From Bacteroidota bacterium (GTDB taxonomy: Bacteria > Bacteroidota > Bacteroidia > B-17B0 > Aurantibacillaceae), in contig JAJNDK010000021.1 in assembly GCA_021156365.1 (NCBI GenBank), positions 1 through 33,836 of the forward strand: DNA of 33,836 nt. The letters run 5' to 3'. The notes under the pieces were generated by a model, which did not search any database, had not been told where the DNA came from, and was given only the letters and a program-made list of their open reading frames with translations. A program made the position numbers and the translations under genes. This document shows, in pieces, positions 25,803 to 33,757 of the stretch. Within the stretch, counting starts at the first letter, position 1, and every line of letters starts with the position of its first letter.

Positions 25803-26447
25803 TCAATCCACATCATCTCCCGCCGTCGGAACCGAAATAATTTCCAGTACTTTCCCTTCCGCACTTAATCGCAAAGCACTTAAATTCTTTCCCCTGTAAG
25901 CACCAGTATCAATGTTCCAGGAATTGGAGACTTCATCATACTTTGGCTTCCCGGATTTTATCGGTGTATGTCCATAGATCTGCAGTTTGCCTACATTCTT
26001 TATTTCACCGCGGTTCCAGACCAATCCATCTGCATGTTTTTCGTCCATGCAAAAAGGTGAAGGACCAATGCCCGCATGTGTGATCAGCATAGCATCATTC
26101 TCCCAGCTAAGGGGAAAAGAAGACACCCATTCCATGTCTTCTTCGAAATCACGTTCCTCTAATGTGTATTGCCACAGCACTTTCATTCCGTATTTTTTAT
26201 ACCAGTCGTTTTGCTTCCGCGTTTTTGCGTATTCAAGCGCCATCTGTTCGTGGTTGCCTTTCAGGAATATGGCTCCGTGTGTACGTTGCAGCTCCCGGCA
26301 TAGCTTTATGGTTTGCGGATTATTATTGCCCCGGTCCATCAGGTCGCCCAGTTGGATCAGTTGTTCCGTATCCCTGTTCCAGTGGCTTAACAGGCTTTTC
26401 AGTGTTTTGTAACAACCGTGCACATCGCCTGCAACAAAGAGATCCAT
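25803..26447 (-). CDS. Metallophosphoesterase, PrpA/serine-threonine-phosphatase-like
   Basis: The 214-residue protein carries the full metallophosphoesterase motif set: GDVHGCYKTL (residues 7-16), GDLMDRGNNN, GNHEQMALEY, then THAGIGPSPF and the late YGHTPIKSG. The order and size match the bacterial Ser/Thr protein phosphatase 1 family (PrpA/PphA type), or a symmetrical nucleotide (Ap4A) hydrolase; these are hard to tell apart by sequence. It uses two metal ions bound by the Asp, His and Asn residues in those motifs. It is cytoplasmic, with no signal peptide. It is convergent with the fibronectin-like gene and divergent from the TPR gene, so it is transcribed alone. Confidence 0.93.
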   Translation of the reverse strand: MDLFVAGDVHGCYKTLKSLLSHWNRDTEQLIQLGDLMDRGNNNPQTIKLCRELQRTHGAIFLKGNHEQMALEYAKTRKQNDWYKKYGMKVLWQYTLEERDFEEDMEWVSSFPLSWENDAMLITHAGIGPSPFCMDEKHADGLVWNRGEIKNVGKLQIYGHTPIKSGKPKYDEVSNSWNIDTGAYRGKNLSALRLSAEGKVLEIISVPTAGDDVD

Positions 26448-26537
26448 AAGCTTTTAATTAGTTGTCTAAAATTAATAAATATAGTTGCTTCTTTGGTCGG
26501 AAATTCGTTTATTTATGTTTACTAAAAACAAAATCTT

Positions 26538-27578
26538 ATGCGTAAACTACTCACTATGTCTTTTGTATGTGCGGCTTTTTGCTTTGCACATGCCCAGGGA
26601 GATACGGTAAAAGTGAAAATGGATGATGGCCCGGAGTTATTTTACAACAAAGGACTGGAAGCATTCAAAGCGAAAAATTATCCCGAAGCGGTCAGCCAGT
26701 TCACCCAGGCCATAGGAATAAAAGCGGATTTTGAAAAGGCCTATTTTAACCGCGGGCTGAGCCAGGCAGAGCTGAATAAGATCGGCGAAGCGCAAAAGGA
26801 TTTCAATAAGTCCATAGAGCTGAATCCGAATGCGGATTACAGCTATTTCTCGAGAGGTGAGACCATGTATGCGCTGGAAGAAAAAGAACAGGCTTATGCG
26901 GATTTCAGCAAAGCCACCGGGATCAATCCCAACAATGCCGATGCCTGGTATAAAATGGGCCTGATCGATTTTGAAAACAAAGCCTATGATAAAGCGATCG
27001 AAGATTACAACAAAGCGGTGGTCGCCAAACCCGATTTTGCTTACGCATACAACGACCGTGCCAGTGCAAAACTCGAATCGGGAAAGACCGAGGCCGCTAT
27101 CGAAGATTATAAGAATGCCATCAAGGCCAATCCTCAAATGGCTTTTGCACACAACAACCTGGGCAGCGCTTACCGCAAACTGAAAAATTACGATGCCGCT
27201 ATTGCTTCTTATAATAAGGCGATCGAACTGAAAAAGGATTATTATATCGCCTACAACAATCGTGGAAGCGCAAAGCTGGACAAGAACGATTTTGAAGCTG
27301 CATTAGCGGATTTTTCCAAAGCTATCGAAATGAAAAGTGATTATGCGTTTGCCTATAACAACCGTTCTTCCGCCAATTACAAAAAACGGAATTTCCAGGC
27401 AGCGATCAATGATTGCAACAAAGCCATTATTCTTAACGGGAATTATGGAGAAGCTTACCTGAACCGCGGTATCGCACGCGAAATGATGAAAGATTTCAAA
27501 GGCGCCTGCGAGGATTTCAAAAAAGCCGCCTCCTTAGGCATCGACCGCGCCAAACAATATTTTGACGTTTGCGAATAA
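26538..27578 (+). CDS. Secreted tetratricopeptide-repeat protein
   Basis: The 346-residue product has a signal peptide (MRKLLTMSFVCAAFCFAHAQ) followed by about nine TPR units filling residues 33-346. Repeats such as KNYPEAVSQFTQAIGIKADF, KAYDKAIEDYNKAVVAKPDF, KNYDAAIASYNKAIELKKDY and NDFEAALADFSKAIEMKSDY show the 34-residue period and the conserved Ala, Gly, Tyr and Pro positions. The repeats are highly regular, including the recurring 'AYNNRGSAK' motif. TPR superhelices bind other proteins; there is no catalytic domain. It ends 70 bases before the PorE-like gene and probably shares its envelope function. A hydrophobic anchor or lipobox is absent, so it is likely periplasmic. Confidence 0.9.
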   Translation: MRKLLTMSFVCAAFCFAHAQGDTVKVKMDDGPELFYNKGLEAFKAKNYPEAVSQFTQAIGIKADFEKAYFNRGLSQAELNKIGEAQKDFNKSIELNPNADYSYFSRGETMYALEEKEQAYADFSKATGINPNNADAWYKMGLIDFENKAYDKAIEDYNKAVVAKPDFAYAYNDRASAKLESGKTEAAIEDYKNAIKANPQMAFAHNNLGSAYRKLKNYDAAIASYNKAIELKKDYYIAYNNRGSAKLDKNDFEAALADFSKAIEMKSDYAFAYNNRSSANYKKRNFQAAINDCNKAIILNGNYGEAYLNRGIAREMMKDFKGACEDFKKAASLGIDRAKQYFDVCE

Positions 27579-27648
27579 GATAAGACAGATCAGGATTCAA
27601 ACCTTACCCGCCTGAAGCGGATGGTTCAAAAAAAATAATAAACGAAAT

Positions 27649-29823
27649 ATGAAATCATTCCATATGCACTTCACATTCAAAAAAACGCTGTTAACCGCTT
27701 GTTTTCTAATCTGCGCTTCTTTCATTTTTGCCCAGGTAAATGTCGAATTTGAAAAAGACAATTTCAAAGACCGGAAGGATGAATTCAAGGAAGCGAAAAG
27801 TAATTTCAAGGATGGCAAAGAGCTCTTCGATAAAGGGTATACCGAATACAAGTCCTATATCGATTATTATATCCAGGAGAACGGGATCATGCCTTCCAGC
27901 CGGAGGGATTATTTTCACCAGGACGATCAGGTATTCATGGAATCCCTGCCTTTCCTGGAGAAAGCCCAGAAGTTCAACCCGGATAATGCCCAGCTCAACT
28001 GGATGATCGGTTTTATAAAATTCCAGCATAAGCACCAGAGTGATGAATGTGTGCCGTATCTTGAAAAAGCCTATAAGCTGAATCCCAATACCGACCAGAT
28101 GCTTACCTACACGCTTGCCTGGTCGTATCATCTGCACAACAAATGGGACGAGGCTATCAATTATTACAACATCTATAAAACAAAGGTCCAGCAGGGTGCA
28201 TCTTATGCAGCACAGGTGGAAGATGCAACAAAGAAAGCGACGGAGTGTGCGAACGGAAAAAAATACATGGCCAACCCACAGCGTGTGTTTATCGACAACA
28301 TGGGATCGCATGTGAATTCCGCTTTCCCTGAATACAGTGCGTATATCTCTACCGATGAGTCCGTTCTTATGTTCACATCGAGGAGAAGCAATTCCACCGG
28401 CGCAACCGTTGACAAGAAAGACAACGGGTATATGGAAGACATCTATATGTGTACAAAAGTGAACGGCGAATGGAGCGATCCGAAGAACATGGGAGTGCCG
28501 ATCAATTCTGCGGATCATGATGCTACCGCAGGTTTGTCGCCCGACGGTACTACGCTCTATATCTTTGCTTCTCACAAAAGTGTGGGTGATATCTATGAAA
28601 GCAAGCTGAACGGTACGGTATGGAGCAAGCCCGAAAAGATGAATAAGAATATCAACTCGGACCTTCGCGAAACAACCGTGTCCGAATCCTACGATGGCAC
28701 CAAATTGTATTATGTGTCGGAGAAAAAAGGAGGACTGGGTTTTGGTGATATATATATGAGCACTAAGGATGCCAAAGGAAAATGGGGCGAAGCGACGAAC
28801 ACCGGTGCCCCCATCAATACCAAATATGCCGAAGAAGGTGTGTTCTTATTGCCCGACGGGAAAACCATGTATTTCAGCTCCAAAGGCGGCGCAACGATGG
28901 GTGGCTACGATATTTTTAAATCTACTTTCGAGAATGGGAAATGGACGGAGCCGGTGAATTTAGGGTATCCGGTGAACAGTCCTGATGATGATGTATACTT
29001 TGTAATTTCCGGAAGCGGGCGTCGTGGCTATTATGCTTCCGCCAAAGAAGGCGGTTACGGGGAGAAAGATCTGTACATGATCACCTTCCTCGGGCCGGAG
29101 AAACCGAATATGCTGAGTAATGAAGACAACCTGATCGCCTGTATTGCAGAGCCGATCAAGACCGTTCAGGCAGCTCCACCGATGGAAGTGGCATCGAATG
29201 CGCTCACGATCCTGAAAGGGACCATCACCGATGCGGTCACACAGAAACCATTGGAAACGACCATAGAACTCATCGACAATACAAAGAACGAAGTAGTAGC
29301 TACTTTCAAATCCAACAGCGCTACCGGTAAATATTTAGCCATGCTACCATCGGGTAAGAACTATGGTATTGCGGTGAAGGCCGAAGGATACCTTTTCCAC
29401 TCGGAGAATTTCGATATCCCGAAAGCCAGCGGTTACCAGGAGATCATCAAGGACATCCAGCTGAAAAATGTATCGGTGGGAGCGAAGATCATCCTGAAAA
29501 ATATCTTCTTTGATTTTGATAAAGCAACCCTGCGTCCTGAATCAACAAACGAACTCGAACGTTTGATCAAGCTGCTCACCGATGTGCCTACGCTGAAGAT
29601 CGAGATCGGCAGCCACACCGACAGCAAAGGAAGCGACGATTACAATATGAAATTATCACAATCGCGGTCCGAGTCGGTGGTAAACTATTTGATCTCGCAC
29701 GGCATTGCAAAAGACCGCCTGCAGGCAAAAGGGTATGGTGAGACCAAACCGATCGCTACCAATGATACCGATGATGGCAGGCAGCAGAACCGGAGGAGTG
29801 AGTTTGAGATCTTGAGTAAATAA
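27649..29823 (+). CDS. PorE-like TPR / PD40 beta-propeller / OmpA-C protein
   Basis: The 724-residue protein starts at ATG 27649 (an in-frame ATG at 27664 would give a tidier signal peptide, MHFTFKKTLLTACFLICASF). TPR-like helices cover about 40-200 and end in a CANGKKYM segment similar to the giant protein's ACKNGKRL. A PD40 beta-propeller spans about 228-490 (ISTDESVLMFTSRRSNST, LLPDGKTMYFSSKGGATMGG). A carboxypeptidase-regulatory-like domain follows at 525-605. The OmpA C-terminal domain is at 615-724 (FFDFDKATLRPESTNELERL, IGSHTDSKGSDDYN, LSQSRSESVVNYL). This is the domain order of PorE, the T9SS outer-membrane lipoprotein that binds peptidoglycan, although I see no lipobox here. Such PD40-OmpA proteins are numerous in Bacteroidota, so exact PorE orthology is not claimed. 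Confidence 0.9.
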   Translation: MKSFHMHFTFKKTLLTACFLICASFIFAQVNVEFEKDNFKDRKDEFKEAKSNFKDGKELFDKGYTEYKSYIDYYIQENGIMPSSRRDYFHQDDQVFMESLPFLEKAQKFNPDNAQLNWMIGFIKFQHKHQSDECVPYLEKAYKLNPNTDQMLTYTLAWSYHLHNKWDEAINYYNIYKTKVQQGASYAAQVEDATKKATECANGKKYMANPQRVFIDNMGSHVNSAFPEYSAYISTDESVLMFTSRRSNSTGATVDKKDNGYMEDIYMCTKVNGEWSDPKNMGVPINSADHDATAGLSPDGTTLYIFASHKSVGDIYESKLNGTVWSKPEKMNKNINSDLRETTVSESYDGTKLYYVSEKKGGLGFGDIYMSTKDAKGKWGEATNTGAPINTKYAEEGVFLLPDGKTMYFSSKGGATMGGYDIFKSTFENGKWTEPVNLGYPVNSPDDDVYFVISGSGRRGYYASAKEGGYGEKDLYMITFLGPEKPNMLSNEDNLIACIAEPIKTVQAAPPMEVASNALTILKGTITDAVTQKPLETTIELIDNTKNEVVATFKSNSATGKYLAMLPSGKNYGIAVKAEGYLFHSENFDIPKASGYQEIIKDIQLKNVSVGAKIILKNIFFDFDKATLRPESTNELERLIKLLTDVPTLKIEIGSHTDSKGSDDYNMKLSQSRSESVVNYLISHGIAKDRLQAKGYGETKPIATNDTDDGRQQNRRSEFEILSK

Positions 29824-29828
29824 GAGAG

Positions 29829-30539
29829 ATGCCTAAAAAGAATCCTGCTTTTGCGATCATTGTGCTCGTACTGGCGCTTCTGGAGATCTACCGGATAACC
29901 CTGCACCCTTTTGATCTGTATGGGATCGCTTCCGTATTGATCGCAGCTACCGGCATCGTTCTCTTTTTCAAGGGACACAGTGCTTATGATAAATTTCTTT
30001 ACGCCTGGATTTTTATGCAAGTGCCGAATATTTATTTTACGGATGCGGCGGGTGTTCAAACACCTATTATGAATGCTTTTTCACTTTCTATGTTTCTCGA
30101 TCTGGGTGCTGGCTCTGATTTGGGGCTAAAGGGGAAAAGGACACTAACGGTTTATTTGAATGTATTACCGATCGGACTGTACTACCTGTTTAAATTCCTG
30201 AACGTTGATAAACCTCTCGGTTATAGTTTCGTTGTGAATCGCCTGAAAAAAGGAAGTTTCCCGAATGCTCAGTTTCCCCTGAAAGGTAAAATAAACCGGC
30301 TTGCCGGCCGTGAGAAGGTAACAGGCGTTTATGAGATCTTCCTTGAGACCGGGATCACGATCGGAAGCAAAACATACGACTATGTACTACTGGAACCAAA
30401 AAAAAATACACTGATCGATACAAACGGGAAGAAACAGATTTGTGCGCTTCGGATATGTGATATACCGGGGATGAAATACTCGAAAAAGCAGAATCGCTTT
30501 GTAGAATGGGTGACGGTTGAAGCAGACAAAATATACTAA
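29829..30539 (+). CDS. Multipass membrane protein of unknown function
   Basis: The 236-residue product starts five bases after the stop of the PorE-like gene, so it is co-transcribed with it. The N-terminal half is hydrophobic, with about four membrane segments: FAIIVLVLALLEIYRITL, YGIASVLIAATGIVLFF, FLYAWIFMQVPNIYF and LNVLPIGLYYLFKFLNV. The C-terminal part (about 133-236) is a soluble beta-rich domain with VTGVYEIFLETGITIGSKTY and KKQICALRICDIPGMKYSKK. I recognise no family. The steady reading frame, ATG start and operon position support a real gene. Its link to the PorE-like protein is positional. Confidence 0.75.
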   Translation: MPKKNPAFAIIVLVLALLEIYRITLHPFDLYGIASVLIAATGIVLFFKGHSAYDKFLYAWIFMQVPNIYFTDAAGVQTPIMNAFSLSMFLDLGAGSDLGLKGKRTLTVYLNVLPIGLYYLFKFLNVDKPLGYSFVVNRLKKGSFPNAQFPLKGKINRLAGREKVTGVYEIFLETGITIGSKTYDYVLLEPKKNTLIDTNGKKQICALRICDIPGMKYSKKQNRFVEWVTVEADKIY

Positions 30540-30578
30540 AATCAAATTTCCTCCGTTATTTCCCAAAACCACCTGCCT

Positions 30579-31481
30579 GTGAAAAAAAGCATTCTCGCCC
30601 TTCTACTCCTGCTCTGTTTCGATCCTCAATTAAATGCCTGTATGAATGACAGGGCGGGGAGTCTACGTGATGTCCCCGTAAATACGGAAGGATATGTTCC
30701 CGTCGGACATACTTATCATGTAATGGGTTTTGATAGCCGTATGGAAGAACTGGACAGCCTTTGGAAAAAAACAAAGAACTTTGATTACCGTATTGACTAC
30801 GGCGTACTGCTTGTTCTGAAAGGCGAGTATGAAAAAGCAGAAAAGCTCTTCCTAAGTATTGAAAAGAAAAAACCGGGCATGTACGCAACGGCAGCCAATG
30901 TAGGAACACTGTATGAGCTGATGGGAAAGAATGAGCTGGCCTTGCAATGGATCAAAAAAGCAGTAGCAATAGATCCAATGTCGCACAATGGTTCCGAATG
31001 GATCCATGTGAAAATACTGGAAGCCAAAATTGGTGGTGATTCCCTTGCTACAGGCCGTTTCTTATTAAATGTAAATTTCGGTACGGGAGAAGTGCCTGTT
31101 TCGGACCTGAAACCGGATAGCCTCGAAAAACTTCGCCTGGCAATATACTACCAGCTCAACGAAAGGGTTTATTTTATCAGGCCGGAAGATAAGATCGTAG
31201 CTGCGCTGATGTTTGAGCTGGCGAATGTAACCTGGATCACAGGCAGAGAAAAGGAAGCACACGCAATATATCAGCTTGCACGGGATTACGGACTCAAAGA
31301 CGAGCTGTTGGAAAAAAGAACGGCTCACTCTTCGGGTAAATCGCCCATCGTAAAAGTACCGCATGCACCGGAACTTCCCAATAATAAAGCAGTTCAGTGG
31401 ATAGTCATTTCTTCCGTTTCTGTAGTCGTTCTTGGGATCGCAGCTTTTTTGTATACAAGGAAACGGCGTAGGGGGAATTAA
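30579..31481 (+). CDS. Secreted TPR protein with C-terminal membrane anchor
   Basis: The 300-residue product starts with GTG (30579) and a signal peptide (MKKSILALLLLLCFDPQLNA). TPR-like units lie at about 60-150 (YGVLLVLKGEYEKAEKLFLS, AANVGTLYELMGKNELALQW) and again near 205-235 (FELANVTWITGREKEAHAIY). The C-terminus has a single membrane helix (about 272-292, WIVISSVSVVVLGIAAFLYT) followed by a basic RKRRRG tail, so the protein is anchored in the inner membrane with its TPRs outside the cytoplasm. It follows the unknown membrane protein by 39 bases. No specific family is recognised; a role as envelope adaptor is inferred from architecture. Confidence 0.8.
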   Translation: MKKSILALLLLLCFDPQLNACMNDRAGSLRDVPVNTEGYVPVGHTYHVMGFDSRMEELDSLWKKTKNFDYRIDYGVLLVLKGEYEKAEKLFLSIEKKKPGMYATAANVGTLYELMGKNELALQWIKKAVAIDPMSHNGSEWIHVKILEAKIGGDSLATGRFLLNVNFGTGEVPVSDLKPDSLEKLRLAIYYQLNERVYFIRPEDKIVAALMFELANVTWITGREKEAHAIYQLARDYGLKDELLEKRTAHSSGKSPIVKVPHAPELPNNKAVQWIVISSVSVVVLGIAAFLYTRKRRRGN

Positions 31482-31482
31482 G

Positions 31483-31490
31483 TATCTTTG
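31483..31490 (+). promoter_or_regulatory. -7 promoter box of the POT transporter
   Basis: TATCTTTG is an exact TAnnTTTG match starting one base after the previous stop codon. It places the transcript start near 31497, only about six bases before the ATG at 31503. Confidence 0.55.
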
Positions 31491-31502
31491 ATTTTTAGTC
31501 AT

Positions 31503-32750
31503 ATGAAAATCCCTATCTCCCAAAAATATCCTTCTGACATGGTTTTCTTCCTTCTTTCCAAAATGCTGGAAAGGATGGCTTTCTATGGTATCCGCGGTGT
31601 CCTCGTTATGTATATGGTGCACGGAATGGAGATCTTTTCGATGCAGGATGCAGCTAAATTATATGGCTTTTTTATCGGGAGTGTTTATCTTTCCAATATT
31701 ATTGGAGGTGTGCTGGGCGATTTTCTGACAGGCAATAAATACACCGCCCTTGCTGGAAGCGCTCTGCAGATCCTGGCTGCCATTTCTTTTTGTTTTCCTT
31801 CGGAGATCAGTCTGTACCTGGGGCTCATTTTGCTGAGTCTTGGTTCAGGGCTTAACAATCCGAATTTCCTGGCCCAGTATGGGAAGCGTTTTGCAGATAG
31901 CCCTGCACGCCTGGATGGCGGTATGACGATCTGGTATTCGGTCATCAATTTTGGAGCGATCATTGGTTCTTTCATTATCTCTGTGATCGGGAACTACAAT
32001 TACCTGTACGGATTTGTTCTTGCGGCTTTCATCATGTCATTGTCGGTATTGTTCCTGATCTTTACGAAAGAAACAAAGGTATTTCCTTCGCTTGCGATAT
32101 CACATTCTGCGAAAGGCCGGAGCATAGTATATATAATTGTTGCCATTCTTTTGGGTGGCGTTTTCTGGGCTCTTTATGATCAGTGCAGCTCGGGCCTCTT
32201 TGAGCTGCAGATGACTGTGGAGAAAGCAAGTGAACAAAACGGGCTGGTTGGTAATTTCTGGCAGATCTGGGGCGCAGTCTGTATTCTTGTCAGTGGAATT
32301 GTTTTGTCTCTTGTCTGGTCGTTTATATATGTAAATTCCTTTACCAAGATCGGGATTGGTTTTTTGCTGGGTGCTCTTGCTTTCTGCCTCTTTGCTTTGG
32401 ATTCGGACACCAATACGGGCTTGAATATTTTTGTGTTTGCGGGAATTACTTTTTTGCTGAGTGTATCCGACTTGTTTGTAGCCCCCATTTTGTCCTCAGT
32501 GATCATACGTCATACCAATCCGCGCTATCTCACACTTATCATTAGCCTCAGTTTCTTACCAGCAGGATTTGTTCCTCCGTTGTTGGGAAGTATAATTCGC
32601 CAGGCAGATATTTCTTCTTTTGTTATTGAAGTCGTGGGTACTGTTCTTATGTGTTTCATCGGGACTACTGTTATTGTATTGTCACGATTCTGGGCGCCGA
32701 AGCAGGAAGTGCAGGAAAATGAACTATTAGCGGAGGAGTATAAGAAATGA
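31503..32750 (+). CDS. POT/PTR2-family peptide transporter
   Basis: I start at the ATG at 31503 (MKIPISQKYPSDMVFFLLSK), giving 415 residues; the frame is open five codons earlier from a TTG that lies in the promoter box. The protein is a major-facilitator-type carrier with about 12 membrane segments. The POT family signature is visible at the N-terminus (LSKMLERMAFYGIRGVLVMY, equivalent to the usual E-R-F-x-Y-Y-G). Further on are GGVLGDFLTGNKYTAL and the FWALYDQCSSGLFELQM segment (the F-W-x6-Q-x-x-S motif). Family members move di- or tripeptides with protons. It is somewhat shorter than the usual 450-500 residues. The stop overlaps the ATG of the lipoprotein gene by four bases. Confidence 0.88.
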   Translation: MKIPISQKYPSDMVFFLLSKMLERMAFYGIRGVLVMYMVHGMEIFSMQDAAKLYGFFIGSVYLSNIIGGVLGDFLTGNKYTALAGSALQILAAISFCFPSEISLYLGLILLSLGSGLNNPNFLAQYGKRFADSPARLDGGMTIWYSVINFGAIIGSFIISVIGNYNYLYGFVLAAFIMSLSVLFLIFTKETKVFPSLAISHSAKGRSIVYIIVAILLGGVFWALYDQCSSGLFELQMTVEKASEQNGLVGNFWQIWGAVCILVSGIVLSLVWSFIYVNSFTKIGIGFLLGALAFCLFALDSDTNTGLNIFVFAGITFLLSVSDLFVAPILSSVIIRHTNPRYLTLIISLSFLPAGFVPPLLGSIIRQADISSFVIEVVGTVLMCFIGTTVIVLSRFWAPKQEVQENELLAEEYKK

Positions 32751-33118
32751 GAATAAGTATTGCGATATTATTTTCTTTTTGCCTTCTCTCCTGCGGCAAT
32801 AATGCACTTCATGTCAATGGTTCCTACTATGCTATTTTGCCCGGCGAGACCATCGAGCTCTATACCACTACTAATTCCTGCTGTTATTATTGTGTCCCAA
32901 ACCAGGATAGCCTGAAAAGCGTTCGGTTCGTGGATCGGAAAGTGGTGGAAGAAGCCCCGGACGATTGCGATGGTTGTTCTTCTACCGATGCCTGGACCTT
33001 CAAAGGTATAAAAGTCGGTATCGATACCATTATCCTGAAAAAAGTGGGCGGAGGCAAACAATGTTCCGATCCTGCCTATGAAACGGAAAGGTATGTGGTG
33101 ATCGTTACAGATAAATAA
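32747..33118 (+). CDS. Cysteine-rich lipoprotein of unknown function
   Basis: The 123-residue product has a lipoprotein signal (MRISIAILFSFCLLSC, lipobox LLSC with Cys 16). The mature part is about 107 residues with seven further cysteines, including SCCYYC and DCDGC, suggesting several disulphides. The end WTFKGIKVGIDTIILKK and YVVIV is weakly like the last strands of chagasin-type (I42) protease inhibitors, and GETIELYTTTNS could be the matching first loop, but the family's full motif is not present and I do not claim it. The gene overlaps the POT transporter by four bases (ATGA), so it is translationally coupled to it. Confidence 0.8.
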   Translation: MRISIAILFSFCLLSCGNNALHVNGSYYAILPGETIELYTTTNSCCYYCVPNQDSLKSVRFVDRKVVEEAPDDCDGCSSTDAWTFKGIKVGIDTIILKKVGGGKQCSDPAYETERYVVIVTDK

Positions 33119-33134
33119 TGTTCGCTCCCGGAAT

Positions 33135-33386
33135 AAATGACTGCTTCTCCCTGTGAAATGGTCTGCTGAGTAATTTTTATGGATTTTTCATGAAATTAAA
33201 TGGCTGATTTTCCTTGTGAAATGGTTTGCTGTATAATTCTAATGGATCCTTCGCGGAGATAAATGGCCGGTTCTCCTTGTAAAATGGACTGTTGTATAAT
33301 TTTAATGGATTTTTCGCGGAGATAAATGGCCGGTTCTTCCTGTGAAATGTTCTGTGGGATAATTTTTATGGACTATTCTTTGGAAG
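33135..33386. repeat. Tandem array 1: four 63-bp units
   Basis: Units start at 33135, 33198, 33261 and 33324. Units share blocks such as CC(T/C)TGTGAAATGG, GTATAATTTTAATGGATTTT and CGCGGAGATAAATGGC. Units two and three each contain a complete 20-codon ATG-to-TAA mini-frame, with the stop of one touching the ATG of the next (TAAATG). There is no long ORF in any frame of the plus strand through the whole array. It begins 17 bases after the lipoprotein stop. Confidence 0.85.
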
Positions 33387-33752
33387 AAATATTCAGTACG
33401 CTACAAAAAATGCTCTCTGTGCGGAAAGAAATTTCCCTTGACTCCGAAAAAATATTCAGTACGCTACAAAAAAAGCTCTCTGTGCGGAAAGAAATTTCCC
33501 TTGGCTCCGAAAAAATATTCAGTACGCTACAAAAAACGCTCCCTGTGCGGTAAGAAATTTCCCTTGACTCCGGAAAAATATTCAGTACGCTACAAAAAAT
33601 GCTCTCTGTGCGGAAAGAAATTTCCCTTGACTCCGAAAAAATGTTCAGTACGCTACAAAAAATGCTCTCCGTGCGGAAAGAAATTTCCATTAGCTCCGAA
33701 AAAATATTCAGAATGTTATAAAAAAAAGTTCATTGTGGGAGACTATAAATAA
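33363..33752 (+). CDS. Doubtful repeat-encoded ORF without a standard start
   Basis: This frame is open across array 2 and encodes a 21-residue repeat with consensus KKYSVRYKKCSLCGKKFPLT plus Pro, ending in a distinct tail GDYK. Several copies have Cys-x2-Cys, spaced 17 residues apart, which would suit a zinc ribbon. In this frame one base change (A to T near 33551) is silent, whereas it makes a stop in the neighbouring frame. Against a real gene: no ATG precedes the repeats in frame, cysteines are lost in some units, and two other frames are also open over much of the array because 63 is a multiple of three. Confidence 0.2.
   Translation, partial: FLWTILWKKYSVRYKKCSLCGKKFPLTPKKYSVRYKKSSLCGKKFPLAPKKYSVRYKKRSLCGKKFPLTPEKYSVRYKKCSLCGKKFPLTPKKCSVRYKKCSPCGKKFPLAPKKYSECYKKKFIVGDYK
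33391..33735. repeat. Tandem array 2: five 63-bp units and a degenerate sixth
   Basis: Units start at 33391, 33454, 33517, 33580 and 33643, with a decayed copy from 33706. Each opens with ATTCAGTACGCTACAAAAAA and contains CTCTGTGCGG and GAAATTTCCCTTGACTCCG. Copies differ at only a few positions, so the array is young or is being homogenised. The unit sequence is unlike that of array 1 although the period is identical. Confidence 0.9.
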
Positions 33753-33757
33753 TTTTG
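33750..33757 (+). promoter_or_regulatory. Possible -7 box near the window end
   Basis: TAATTTTG is an exact TAnnTTTG match. Downstream, a 14-codon frame (33764-33808) ends quickly, and an ATG at 33825 could open a gene outside the window. Otherwise 33753-33836 shows nothing recognisable. Confidence 0.25.

Noticed and set aside
27600-27633. Imperfect hairpin between the TPR gene and the PorE-like gene considered as a terminator
   Set aside because: The stem is interrupted, and it is followed by A, not T, on the plus strand, so it does not fit an intrinsic terminator for the upstream gene.
33373-33690. Minus-strand 105-codon frame of 21-residue repeats in array 2
   Set aside because: All three open frames through the array follow from a 63-bp unit without stops in those frames. 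This one shows no preference for silent changes among the units and no recognisable motif.
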